NCBI RefSeq assembly: GCF_014836445.1
Contig: NZ_JACSQV010000002.1
Coordinates: 11,927 to 75,926, forward strand
Direction of reading: 5' to 3'
Length of the DNA stretch: 64,000 bases
Origin: Cellulomonas avistercoris
Lineage (GTDB): Bacteria; Actinomycetota; Actinomycetes; Actinomycetales; Cellulomonadaceae
Both the position numbers and the translations under genes were made by a program. A model generated the notes under the pieces. It had not been told where the DNA came from and ran no database searches. It saw only the letters and a program-made list of their open reading frames with translations. Below, piece after piece: positions 31,775 to 41,376 of the stretch (position 1 is the stretch's first letter; each line of letters starts with the position of its first letter).

Positions 31775-34700
31775 TCACCCCCGGGGGACGCGGACCTTCC
31801 GCCCGGCACCGGCGCGCTGGCGTGCACCGACGACCAGCGCTCCGCCGACCGCGAGCAGCGCGAGCGCCGCCGCGCCGAGGCCCAGGTCGGACCCGCCGGT
31901 GACCGCGAGCCACCCGCCGCCGGACGTGTCACGCTGCGGCGGCGGTACCGGCCGCGTGGGTGTCGGGTGGGTCGTGGTCCGGCACTCCTCCTCGTCGGCG
32001 ACCGCGAGCGTCGTGATCGGCGCGGCCACGAGGACGACGTCGGCGGCCGTGGCGTCGGCCAGCACCGCGGGCGCGACGTCCGCGGGCGGTTCGACGCACG
32101 GCTCCGCCCCCGGTGCGGTGACGACGTTCGTCAGCGCCTCCCCGTTGACGTCGTCGGCGACCCGCACCCGGTACGTCAGCGTCTGCACGCCCACGAGCGT
32201 GCCGACGTCCCACGTCAGGCTGGTCCCCGACGGCGTGGCGGTCCCCGTGCTGGCCGTGATGCTGCCCTCGTCGAGGACGGCGGAGCCGAGCACGCCGGAC
32301 AGGTCGTCGACGATCGGCTCGATGTCGACGGCGTCGCCGGTCAGGACGGTGGCCACGACCGTGTAGGTGATGGTCTGCCCGGGCCCCACCTGCTCGCCCC
32401 GCGGCGGGTCGCTGTCCTTGACGACCGTGAACGTGGCCGGGGCGCTGCGGTCGGTGTTCGTGACCGTGCACGTCGTCACGTCGCCCACCGCGAGCTCGAC
32501 GACGTCGCCCTCGACCGGGACGGGCCCGCCGGCGTCCTCGCACACCCAGCCCTCGGAGCTGTACCCCTCGGGGCCGTCGGCCTCGGACAGCGTGTACCGG
32601 CCCGGGGCGACCGGGACCTCGGTCACCGTCTCGGTCCGCGTCGCGCCATTGACCGACTCGGGCCCGTCGGCCCGCAGCGTCCAGTCCTCGGGGACCGCGG
32701 TGCCGCCCTCCTCGTTGACGACGACCTTGACGAGGGTCAGACGGGGGGCGTCGAACGTGTTGACGACGGTGCACGTGACGTCGTCGCCGTTGCTCACCGC
32801 GACCGTGTCGCCGGTGAGCGTCCCGCCCTCGCAGGTCCACCCGCCGGCGGTGTAGCCGCCCGGGCCGTCGTCCTCCGAGAGCGCGTAGTCGCCCGCGTCG
32901 ACCTGGACGCCCGTGACGTCCGTGCTGCCGCTGGGCCCGGTGAGCGCCGTGGGGCCGTCGGCCGTCAGCGTCCACTCGCCGGGTTCGGCCGTGCCGCCGT
33001 GGTCGTTGACGACGCGCTTGACCAGCGTGAGCGTCGCGGGCTGGTCGTCGTTGACGACCGTGCACGTGACGTCCTGGTCGAGGCCCACCGTCACCACGCC
33101 GTCGGTCACCGGGACGCTCGCCCCGCCCGCCTCGCACTCGTACGGCCCGCCCGCGTAACCGCCCAGTCCGGTCTCGCTGAGCGTGTAGTCCCCGACGGCG
33201 ACCGGCGCACCGGTGACCGCCGGATCGCCGGTCACACCGGTGACGCCCGTCGTCGGTCCGCTGGCGGTCAGGGTCCAGTCGGTCGCCGCCGCGGTCCCGC
33301 CGTTGTCGTTGACGACCTGCTTGACGAGCGTGAGCGTGGGCTGCTGGGCCGTGTTGGTGATCGTGCAGGTCACGTCGGCCCCGTTGGCCAGGGTCACCAC
33401 GTCGTCCGTGACCGCGACGGCGGTGCCGTCAGCCGTCATGCACGACCAGTCACCCGCCGCGAACCCCGCGACCGTCGACTCCGAGAGCGCGTACCCGCCG
33501 GCGAAGACCTCGACGCCCGTCACGCCGTCCTCACCGTCGCCGGACACCGGGTCCTGACCCTCGATGCCCTGCGGGGTCGCCGTCAGCGTCCAGTCCGCCG
33601 GCGTCTGCGTCGCACCGGTCGCCCCCGCGTCGACCACCTTGCGCAGCGTGAGCACCGCCGGGGAGTCCTCGTTGACGATCGTGCACGTCACGTCCTGACC
33701 GAGCGCGACCGTCACCACGTCATCGGCCACGGGCACCGTGGCCTCGTCGGTGGCGCACACCCAGTCCCCGGCCAGGTAACCGGCCGGCCCCGCCTCCGAG
33801 AGCGTGTAGCCACCGATCGCGACCGGCACGTCGGTCACGGCGGGCGCACCGGTCACCCCGGTGACGCCGGCCGTCGGACCGGCCGCCGTCAGCGTCCAGT
33901 CGGTCGCGACCGCCGTCCCGCCGGCGGCGTTGACGACCTCCTTGACGAGCGTCAGCGTGGACTGCTCGGCCGTGTTGGTGATCGTGCACGTGACGTCGGC
34001 CCCGTTCGCCAGGGTCACCACGTCGTCCGCGACCGTGACGGCGGTGCCGTCGGCCGTCGCGCACGACCAGTCACCCGCCGCGAACCCGGCCACCGTCGAC
34101 TCCGACAGCGCGTACCCGCCCGCGAAGACCGCCTCCTGGGTCACGCCCTCGGCGCCGTCGCCGGACACCGGGTCCTGACCCTCGATGCCCTGCGGGGTCG
34201 CCGTCAGCGTCCAGTCCGCGGGCGTCTGCGTCGCACCGGTCGTCCCCGCGTCGACCACCTTGCGCAGCGTCAGCAGCGCCGGGGTGTCGTCGTTGACGAT
34301 CGTGCACCTCACGACCGCGCCGTTCGCGATCGTGACGGTGCTGCCCGTCAGCTCACCACCCGCGCACGTCCACGGCTCGCCGACGTAGCCCGCGGGCCCG
34401 CCCAGCTCCGACAGCGCGTAGGCACCGGCGGACACCGGGACGTCCGTGACCTGCGTGGTGCGGGTGGCTCCCGAGACCGGGGTCGGGCCGTCGGCCCGCA
34501 GCGTCCACTGCGAGGCGTCGGCCGTACCGCCGTACTCGTTGACGACCACCTTGATCAGCGTCAGCAGGCCGGGCAGGTCGTCGTTCACGATCGTGCAGGT
34601 GACGTCCTGGTCGAGGCCCACCGTCACCACGCCGTCGGTCACCGGGACGCTCGACCCGGCCGCCTCGCACGCCCACGACCCGCCCTCGTAGCCGGCGAGG

Positions 34701-37700
34701 GCCGACTCGCTCAGCGTGTAGTCCCCGACGGCGACGGCCGCGCCGGTCACCGCCGGGTCGCCCGTCGTCCCGGTCACGCCCGCGGTCGGACCGCTCGCCG
34801 TCAGGGTCCAGTCGGTCGCTGCTGCGGTGCCGCCGTCGTCGTTCACGACCTGCTTGACAAGCGTCAGCGTGGACTGCTGGGCCGTGTTGGTGATCGTGCA
34901 GGTCACGTCGGCGCCGTTGGCCAACGTCACCACGTCGTCCGTGACCGTGACGGCGGTGCCGTCGGCCGTCGCGCACGACCAGTCACCCGCCGCGAACCCC
35001 GCGACCGTCGACTCCGACAGCGCGTAGCCGCCGGCGAAGACCTCGACGCCCGTGACGCCGTCCTCGCCGTCGCCGGACACCGGGTCCTGACCCTCGATCC
35101 CCTGCGGGGTCGCCGTCAGCGTCCAGTCCGCGGGCGTCTGCGTCGCCCCGGTCGTCCCCGCGTCGACCACCTTGCGCAGCGTCAGCACCGCCGGGGAGTC
35201 CTCGTTGACGATCGTGCACGTCACGTCCTGACCGAGCGCGACGGTCACCACGTCATCGGTGACGGGCACGGTGGTCTCGTCGGTGGCGCACACCCAGTCC
35301 CCGGCCAGGTAGCCGGCCGGCCCCGCCTCCGAGAGCGTGTAGCCGCCGATCGCGACCGGCACGTCGGTCACCGCGGGCGCACCGGTCACCCCGGTGACGC
35401 CGGCCGTCGGGCCCGTGGCGGTCAGCGTCCAGTCGGTCGCGACCGCCGTCCCGCCTGCGGCGTTGACGACCTGCTTGACCAGCGTGAGCGTCGGCTGCTG
35501 CGCGGTGTTCGTGATGCTGCAGGTGACGTCGGCACCGTTCGCGAGCGTCACCGCGTCGTCGGCGACCGGGACCGTGGTGCCGTCCGCGGTCGCACAGGAC
35601 CAGGCGCCCGCCGTGAACCCCGGCACGGTCGACTCCGTGAGCCCGTAGCCGCCGGCGAACACCTCGACGGCGGTCACGCCGTCGGCGCCGTCGCCGGACA
35701 CCGGGTCCTGACCCTCGATGCCCTGCGGGGTCGCCGTCAGCGTCCAGTCCGCCGGGGTCTGCGTCGCCCCGGTCGCACCCGCGTCGACCACCTTGCGCAG
35801 CGTGAGCAGCGCGGCCTGGTCGTCGTTGACGATGGTGCAGGTGACTGCCCCGCCGTTGGGCACGGTGACCGTGCTGCCGGTCAGGGTGCCGCCCTCGCAG
35901 CTCCAGGCGCCGGCCGCGTAGCCCGCCGGGCCGCCGGTCTCCGACAGGGCGTAGTCGCCCGCGTCCACGTCCACGCCGGTCACCTGCGTGCTGCCGCTCG
36001 CGCCGGACAGGGGCGTCGGGCCGTCGGCCGTCAGCGTCCAGTCGGTGGCCTCGGCCGTGCCGCCCTGGTCGTTGACGACCTCCTTGACCAGCGTGAGCGT
36101 CCCGGGCTGGTCGTCGTTGACGATCGTGCACGTGGCGTCCTGACCGACGCCGATCGTGACCACGCCGCCGCTGACCGGCAGTGCCGCCTCGTCCGTCGCG
36201 CACGCCCAGTCCCCGGCGGTGTACCCGGCGGGGCCTGCCTCGGTCAGGGTGTAGTCGCCGACCGCGACCGGCGCGTCGGTGACCGCCGCGTCACCGGTCA
36301 CACCGGTCACCCCGGCCGTCGGCCCGGCGGCCGTCAGCGTCCAGTCGGTCACGGCGGCGGTCCCGCCGTCGTCGTTCACGACCTGCTTGACGAGCGTCAG
36401 CGTCGACTGCTGGGCCGTGTTGGTGATCGTGCAGGTCACGTCCGTGCCGTTGGCCAGGTCCACGACCCCCGCCGTGACGGTGACGGGCGTGCCGTCGGCC
36501 GTCGCGCAGGTCCACGTGCCCGCCGTGAACCCGGCGACCGTCGACTCCGTGAGCGCGTACCCGCCCGCGAACACCTCGACGGCGGTCACGCCGTCGGCAC
36601 CGTCGCCGGACACCGGGTCCTGACCCGTGATGCCCTGCGGGGTCGCCGTCAGCGTCCAGTCCGCCGGAGTCTGCGTCGCCCCGGTCGTGCCGGCGTCGAC
36701 CACCTTGCGCAGCGTGAGCAGCGCCGGCTGGTCGTCGTTGACGATCGTGCAGGTCACGTCCTGGCCGAGCGCGACGGTGACCGCGCCGTCGGCGACGGGC
36801 ACCTCCGTGTCGTCGGCCGCACACTCCCAGGCCCCGGCCGTGTAGCCGGCCGGTCCGGCCTCCGTCAGGGCGTAGCTGCCCACGGCGACCTGTGCACCGG
36901 TGACCGCCGGGTCGCCGGTCACACCCGTCACGCCCGTCGTCGGGCCCGTGGCGGTCAGCGTCCAGTCGGTCGCCGCCGCTGTCCCGCCGTTGTCGTTGAC
37001 GACCTGCTTCACCAGCGTCAGCGTCGAGGGCTGGGCCGTGTTGGTGATCGTGCACGTGACGTCGGCCCCGTTCGCCAGGGTCACCACGTCGTCAGCGACC
37101 GTCACCGCGGTCCCGTCGGCCGTCGCGCACGACCAGTCACCGGCCGCGAACCCCGCGACCACCGACTCGGAGAGCGCGTACCCGCCCGCGAACACCTCGA
37201 CGGCGGTCACGCCGTCGGCGCCGTCGCCGGACACCGGGTCCTGACCCTCGATCCCCTGCGGGGTCGCCGTCAGCGTCCAGTTCGCCGGGGTCTGCGTCGC
37301 CCCGGTCGCCCCCGCGTCGACCACCTTGCGCAGCGTCAGCAGCGCCGGGGAGTCCTCGTTGACGATCGTGCACGTCACGTCCTGACCCACGCCGACCGCC
37401 ACGGCCCCGTCGGTGACGGGCACGGCGGTCTCGTCGGTGGCGCACGCCCAGTCCCCCGCCGCGTACCCGGCAGGCCCGGCCTCGGAGAGCGCGTAGCTGC
37501 CGACCGCGACCGGTGCGTCGGTGACGGCGGCGTCACCGGTCACGCCCGTCACACCGGCGGTCGGGCCGTCGGCCGTGAGCGTCCAGTCCGCGACCGTCGC
37601 CGTGCCGCCCGCGTCGTTGACGACCTGCTTGACCAGCGTGAGCGTCGGCTGCTGCGCGGTGTTCGTGATGCTGCACGTGACGTCGGCGCCGTTCGCGAGC

Positions 37701-40666
37701 GTCACCACGTCGTCGGACACCGGGACCGTCGTACCGTCGGCGGTCGTGCAGGTCCACGTCCCCGCTGCGAACCCGGGCACCGCGGACTCGGACAGGGCGT
37801 ACCCGCCCGGCAGCACCTCGACGCCCGTGACGCCGTCGGCGCCGTTCCCCGAGACGGGGTCCTGGCCGGCGATCTGCTGCGGCGTGGCCGTCAGGGTCCA
37901 GTCCGCGGGTGTCTGCGTCGCCCCGGTGCTCCCGGCGTCGACCACCTTGCGCAGCGTGAGCTGCGCCGGGTCGTCCGCGTTGGTGAACACGCACAGGACC
38001 GACTGCCCGGCGCCCACCGTGATCTCGGTGACGACCTCGCTCGTGCCGTCGACGGTGCAGCTGATCTCGGTGAGCCTGTACCCCTCGGGGCCGGTCTCGC
38101 TCAGGGTGTACGTGTAGTCCGGCCGGACCTCGTTGAGCTGCGCGTCCGCCACGGACGCCCCGGGGACCTCGACGTCGGGGAGCCCCTCGACGGGCGGGGT
38201 GCCGCTCGGCACGGCGCGCAGCGTGAAGTCGGCTGCCACGGCCGTCCCGCCGTCGTCGTTGACGACCTCCTTGGCGAGCACGAGCTGCGCCGTGCGGTTG
38301 GTCGCGGTGCAGCTCACGCGCGTGGCGAGCGGCACCACGACACCACCGTTGAGGCCGTCGGCGAAGCCGGGGACTTGGGTGCCGTCGGCGGCGATGCGGA
38401 TGCAGTTCCACGAGCCGGTCGACGACGGGAAGGACTCGAGGTCGGAGCGCTGGTCGTCCTGCACGTACGTCGGCGTCCCACCGGACTCCGCGAGCTGGTA
38501 GGCCACGTCGGGCGTGACGACCTGGTCGGTCACCACCGCGGTGCCGGCCTGGCCGCTCGGGCCGGGCAGCTGCCCCGCGGGCTCGTCCGGGGCGGGGAGG
38601 GCGGACAGCGTCCACAGGCCCGGGTCGGCACTGCCCTCCACCGACTTCGCGAGCGTCAGGCGGGACTCGCACTCGATGGTGTTGCGGACCGTGTAGGTGT
38701 TGTCGCCATCGTGCAGCGTCGCCTGGTAACCCGTCTCGGGCAGGTCGGCCGGCGTGACCGGCTGGCCGTCGACCGCGACGACCTGAGCCGCGGCCACCTC
38801 GCACAGGTCCGGGTCCACGTCGGGGGCCACGAGGGTGATCTCCTCGTTGAACGTGACCGAGTCGCCCGAGACGTACCCGGTACGCGTCACGTGCCAGTCC
38901 TGCGGCGTCGGACCGGCACCCTGCGGACCCGTGAGCGTGAGCTGGGAGGTCAGGCCGGACGGCTGGTTGCCCTGCGCGACGGGCGCGGCGCCGTTGACGA
39001 CCCACTCCTTGTCGACCGTGACGGACGCGGACGCCGCCTCCTGGTTGTAGACGATGCAGCTCACGGCCTCGGTGCTCGCCACGTCGACGGTGAACCCGAC
39101 GTCACCGGCGTTCGTGACGGTGAGCGTCTCCCCCGTGTCCAGGTCGGTGCAGACCGCGTTGGCTCCACCCACCGGGAACAGCGTCGTGCCCGTCCGCGGC
39201 TCTTCCTGGATCTCGACCGTGCCGGACGTCACACCGCCCTCGTACGTCAGCGGGAAGCTCACGGCGCTCGTCGTGTCGGTCGTGGCGGTGGTCGTCTCCA
39301 ACGAGACCCCTGCCGTGGCGGTCGACGCGTCGAACGTCCACCCGGCGCCGCCCGGTGTCGCGCTCGCGACGTCACCCTCCGGCCCGACCAGCTGCTTGAC
39401 CACGGACAGCGACCCCGCGCACTCGCCGAGCGCGAGCTGGCGCAGGGCCTGCCCGACGATCGCGTAGTCGGCGACCTGGTAGTAGTCGGCGGTGAGCGGG
39501 TTGGTCCCGTCGTACGCGGTGGGGCCGGAGATCGCCGCCAGGTTGCGGGCCGTGGCGGCGTCGGCGACACCGGCGCCCACACCCACGGCCAGGACGCGGC
39601 TGCCCTCGGCCTTCAGCTCGTTGGCGGAGAAGATCCCGTTCTCCATCTCGCGCAGGCGCGTGTAGTTGCCCGGTCCCTGCGCGGGCTGCGAGTAGTACGT
39701 GGGGTCGCCGTCGGTGATGACCACCGTGAGGTCGTACGTCCCGGCGGCCTCGGCCGCTGCCGCGAGCCCGCGGTCCCAGTTGGTGCCGCCGCCGGACGTC
39801 CACGACTCGTAGCGCGACTTGAACGTGTCCGCGCCCGCCTGCGTCGACACCTCGGTGAGGCCGGGATAGTTCCGCGTGGCGCCCGAGGCCGGGGTCACCG
39901 AGGAGAACGAGAACAGCGCCATCTGCGACGGGGTGCCGACGAGCGAGTCGACGAACGTGTCGGCCGCGGCCTTGAGGTCGACCAGCTGGGAGGGGGTCAC
40001 GGACCCCGAGAGGTCCAGGACGAGCGCGACGTTGAGCCCGCACTGCTGCAGCGGCGCGGGGTTGACGCGCGACTGCTGCCACGTGCCGCCCGACGCGCTG
40101 CGGTTGGTGCCGCCGGTCCCGACCATGAAGTCGGACTGGGACGTGTAGGTGTTGCCCGCGCGCAGGAACTCCCCGGTGCGGAACTGGTACGCCGTCAGCT
40201 CCGAGCCGGTGCCGTTGCCGCTGCCCGTGCGCAGGACAGAGTTCTGGGTGAACCCCTCCGGCACGCCGGTCTGCACCACCCAGAACCGGCGGTCGCAGTT
40301 GGCCCCGGCGAGGAAGGTGCACGAGCGCAGACCGGTCTGGGTGTCGGGGACGACGAAGCTGCAGTCCCCGTCCGCGTCGGAGACGCAGGTGGCCCAGTCC
40401 GCCGCGACGGGCGTGGTGGGCGACGTGGTGCCGTCGTAGAGCCGGAGCGTGACGCCCGCGAGCCCGGTCACGCCGGTGGTGCCCACCCGGTCCCCGCCGA
40501 CGCGGACGGTGATGACCGCGTCGTTCCCGGTGGGCGTCGGGACGGCCATCGGGGCGACCCCGGGACCGCTCCCCTGTGCCGTCGTCACACCGGTGAGACT
40601 GAGCAGGAGCACCACCGAACCGAGCACCGCACCGATGCGGCGCAGCCGTCGCGAACCGTTCTCCAT
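31775..40666 (-). CDS. Giant vWA and SpaA/prealbumin-repeat surface protein with LAXTG sortase signal
   Basis: A 2963-residue cell-wall protein. The ATG at 40666 is followed by a signal peptide (RRIGAVLGSVVLLLSLTGVTTAQG, split by charge). A vWA domain carries the MIDAS motif LDLSGS (Asp218) and a TNWD loop, then VVITDGDPTYY. Next come about twenty immunoglobulin-like prealbumin/SpaA units. Two types alternate: one starts LTLVKQVVND-x-GGTA, the other LTLRKVVDAG-x-TGATQTP. Each ends in a beta strand CTITNT or CTIVND, where intramolecular isopeptide bonds form in the family. A DUF11-like domain (FTVVKDSDPPRGEQVGPGQT) precedes the anchor LAVTG, a membrane helix and a basic tail, the class E sortase signal of actinobacteria. 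The role is probably adhesion or a surface fibre. No sortase gene is adjacent. Confidence 0.88.
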   Translation of the reverse strand: MENGSRRLRRIGAVLGSVVLLLSLTGVTTAQGSGPGVAPMAVPTPTGNDAVITVRVGGDRVGTTGVTGLAGVTLRLYDGTTSPTTPVAADWATCVSDADGDCSFVVPDTQTGLRSCTFLAGANCDRRFWVVQTGVPEGFTQNSVLRTGSGNGTGSELTAYQFRTGEFLRAGNTYTSQSDFMVGTGGTNRSASGGTWQQSRVNPAPLQQCGLNVALVLDLSGSVTPSQLVDLKAAADTFVDSLVGTPSQMALFSFSSVTPASGATRNYPGLTEVSTQAGADTFKSRYESWTSGGGTNWDRGLAAAAEAAGTYDLTVVITDGDPTYYSQPAQGPGNYTRLREMENGIFSANELKAEGSRVLAVGVGAGVADAATARNLAAISGPTAYDGTNPLTADYYQVADYAIVGQALRQLALGECAGSLSVVKQLVGPEGDVASATPGGAGWTFDASTATAGVSLETTTATTDTTSAVSFPLTYEGGVTSGTVEIQEEPRTGTTLFPVGGANAVCTDLDTGETLTVTNAGDVGFTVDVASTEAVSCIVYNQEAASASVTVDKEWVVNGAAPVAQGNQPSGLTSQLTLTGPQGAGPTPQDWHVTRTGYVSGDSVTFNEEITLVAPDVDPDLCEVAAAQVVAVDGQPVTPADLPETGYQATLHDGDNTYTVRNTIECESRLTLAKSVEGSADPGLWTLSALPAPDEPAGQLPGPSGQAGTAVVTDQVVTPDVAYQLAESGGTPTYVQDDQRSDLESFPSSTGSWNCIRIAADGTQVPGFADGLNGGVVVPLATRVSCTATNRTAQLVLAKEVVNDDGGTAVAADFTLRAVPSGTPPVEGLPDVEVPGASVADAQLNEVRPDYTYTLSETGPEGYRLTEISCTVDGTSEVVTEITVGAGQSVLCVFTNADDPAQLTLRKVVDAGSTGATQTPADWTLTATPQQIAGQDPVSGNGADGVTGVEVLPGGYALSESAVPGFAAGTWTCTTADGTTVPVSDDVVTLANGADVTCSITNTAQQPTLTLVKQVVNDAGGTATVADWTLTADGPTAGVTGVTGDAAVTDAPVAVGSYALSEAGPAGYAAGDWACATDETAVPVTDGAVAVGVGQDVTCTIVNEDSPALLTLRKVVDAGATGATQTPANWTLTATPQGIEGQDPVSGDGADGVTAVEVFAGGYALSESVVAGFAAGDWSCATADGTAVTVADDVVTLANGADVTCTITNTAQPSTLTLVKQVVNDNGGTAAATDWTLTATGPTTGVTGVTGDPAVTGAQVAVGSYALTEAGPAGYTAGAWECAADDTEVPVADGAVTVALGQDVTCTIVNDDQPALLTLRKVVDAGTTGATQTPADWTLTATPQGITGQDPVSGDGADGVTAVEVFAGGYALTESTVAGFTAGTWTCATADGTPVTVTAGVVDLANGTDVTCTITNTAQQSTLTLVKQVVNDDGGTAAVTDWTLTAAGPTAGVTGVTGDAAVTDAPVAVGDYTLTEAGPAGYTAGDWACATDEAALPVSGGVVTIGVGQDATCTIVNDDQPGTLTLVKEVVNDQGGTAEATDWTLTADGPTPLSGASGSTQVTGVDVDAGDYALSETGGPAGYAAGAWSCEGGTLTGSTVTVPNGGAVTCTIVNDDQAALLTLRKVVDAGATGATQTPADWTLTATPQGIEGQDPVSGDGADGVTAVEVFAGGYGLTESTVPGFTAGAWSCATADGTTVPVADDAVTLANGADVTCSITNTAQQPTLTLVKQVVNAAGGTAVATDWTLTATGPTAGVTGVTGAPAVTDVPVAIGGYTLSEAGPAGYLAGDWVCATDETTVPVTDDVVTVALGQDVTCTIVNEDSPAVLTLRKVVDAGTTGATQTPADWTLTATPQGIEGQDPVSGDGEDGVTGVEVFAGGYALSESTVAGFAAGDWSCATADGTAVTVTDDVVTLANGADVTCTITNTAQQSTLTLVKQVVNDDGGTAAATDWTLTASGPTAGVTGTTGDPAVTGAAVAVGDYTLSESALAGYEGGSWACEAAGSSVPVTDGVVTVGLDQDVTCTIVNDDLPGLLTLIKVVVNEYGGTADASQWTLRADGPTPVSGATRTTQVTDVPVSAGAYALSELGGPAGYVGEPWTCAGGELTGSTVTIANGAVVRCTIVNDDTPALLTLRKVVDAGTTGATQTPADWTLTATPQGIEGQDPVSGDGAEGVTQEAVFAGGYALSESTVAGFAAGDWSCATADGTAVTVADDVVTLANGADVTCTITNTAEQSTLTLVKEVVNAAGGTAVATDWTLTAAGPTAGVTGVTGAPAVTDVPVAIGGYTLSEAGPAGYLAGDWVCATDEATVPVADDVVTVALGQDVTCTIVNEDSPAVLTLRKVVDAGATGATQTPADWTLTATPQGIEGQDPVSGDGEDGVTGVEVFAGGYALSESTVAGFAAGDWSCMTADGTAVAVTDDVVTLANGADVTCTITNTAQQPTLTLVKQVVNDNGGTAAATDWTLTASGPTTGVTGVTGDPAVTGAPVAVGDYTLSETGLGGYAGGPYECEAGGASVPVTDGVVTVGLDQDVTCTVVNDDQPATLTLVKRVVNDHGGTAEPGEWTLTADGPTALTGPSGSTDVTGVQVDAGDYALSEDDGPGGYTAGGWTCEGGTLTGDTVAVSNGDDVTCTVVNTFDAPRLTLVKVVVNEEGGTAVPEDWTLRADGPESVNGATRTETVTEVPVAPGRYTLSEADGPEGYSSEGWVCEDAGGPVPVEGDVVELAVGDVTTCTVTNTDRSAPATFTVVKDSDPPRGEQVGPGQTITYTVVATVLTGDAVDIEPIVDDLSGVLGSAVLDEGSITASTGTATPSGTSLTWDVGTLVGVQTLTYRVRVADDVNGEALTNVVTAPGAEPCVEPPADVAPAVLADATAADVVLVAAPITTLAVADEEECRTTTHPTPTRPVPPPQRDTSGGGWLAVTGGSDLGLGAAALALLAVGGALVVGARQRAGAGRKVRVPRG
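32440..38010 (-). repeat. Long DNA-level tandem repeats within the giant surface-protein gene
   Basis: The segment encoding CTTGCGCAGCGT (part of the LRKVV unit) recurs near 33630, 34250, 35162, 35784, 36697, 37316 and 37938. Spacings alternate between about 620 and about 912 bases. The longer spacing contains one extra unit of about 290 bases. Neighbouring copies are nearly identical over long stretches, so short-read assembly could collapse or expand this region. Confidence 0.85.
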
Positions 40667-40954
40667 GGCGTCCCCCCGGTCGCACTGGCACAACGCCGCA
40701 GGCGGCGCGATTCCGACAGTACGCCCGGATCGGAGAAGGACGCCGTTCGGGAGAAGGGCGATATTTCGGGCGGAGAGGGTGAGGCGCTCACCCGCTGGTG
40801 GCCACCGCCGGCTCAGCCCCTCCACGCGCCGTGCGTGTGTGCGCAGGTCACGACCCCTGCCCGCGACCCGCACCCCGACGTGCGCGACGGCGGTCGGATG
40901 GGGATGCTCGACGGAGGCGACGGCGTCGCGGTCGCCGGTGCGAGAGGAGCAGCC

Positions 40955-41128
40955 ATGAGCGAGAACCCCGGTCCTGCGTCCCCCGGGACGCCGCACGGCC
41001 ACGACCACGACCACGACCAGCAGCGACAGCCGGTCGACACCGGCCCGGGGCCGAGTGCGGCGGACGTCGACCCCCCGTCGGCCGGCTCGGCCGCCGAGGA
41101 CCCCGAGGAGGGCTCGGACGCCGACTGA
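40955..41128 (+). CDS. Small histidine/aspartate-rich hypothetical protein
   Basis: A 57-residue hydrophilic protein with a short HGHDHDHD stretch that could bind metal, followed by Pro/Gly/Asp-rich sequence ending EEGSDAD. No family is recognised. AGAGGAG lies six bases before the ATG at 40955, which is the main evidence that it is expressed. Confidence 0.5.
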   Translation: MSENPGPASPGTPHGHDHDHDQQRQPVDTGPGPSAADVDPPSAGSAAEDPEEGSDAD

Positions 41129-41132
41129 CGCC

Positions 41133-41300
41133 TCAGCCGGCGTGCCGCTGCAGGACGAGGACGTACGGCCGCGGGTCGCCGCGCACGTCCATGACGCCCA
41201 CGGCGGGCGGGGCGTCGAACAGCGCGAGGGCGTCCTCGGGCGTCGTCCCGTGCTCGAGCGCACGCAGCCGACGGCGGGCGTCGGTGGGCTCGACCGGCAC
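41133..41300 (-). CDS. Small protein resembling a GXWXG N-terminal region
   Basis: A 55-residue product. The stretch LRALEHGTTPEDALALFDAPPAV resembles the N-terminal helix region of GXWXG/DUF4334 proteins, but the GxWxG motif that should follow is absent (GVMDVRGDPRPYVL instead). It may be a shortened relative or a chance likeness. The GTG at 41300 is chosen because AAGGAGG lies eight bases upstream; a GTG at 41309 overlaps that site. It is convergent with the small gene ending at 41128. Confidence 0.5.
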   Translation of the reverse strand: MPVEPTDARRRLRALEHGTTPEDALALFDAPPAVGVMDVRGDPRPYVLVLQRHAG

Positions 41301-41376
41301 GCGCGTCACCTCCTTCGTGGCACACGCACGGTACGTCGCGTCGCCGAGCACCGCCGGACGGGGTAGACAGGCAGGG

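Noticed and set aside
32440-38010. Possible CRISPR array, because of regularly spaced repeats
   Set aside because: The repeats are long coding units of about 290-330 bases with intact reading frame; there are no short repeats with unique spacers and no cas genes.
28964-40950. Giant plus-strand open frame antisense to the LigD-like, SDR and surface-protein genes
   Set aside because: Composition is Arg/Val/Gly/Asp repeats mirroring the repeats of the minus-strand gene; no domain, no start signal. Only the short piece from 40955 has its own ribosome site.
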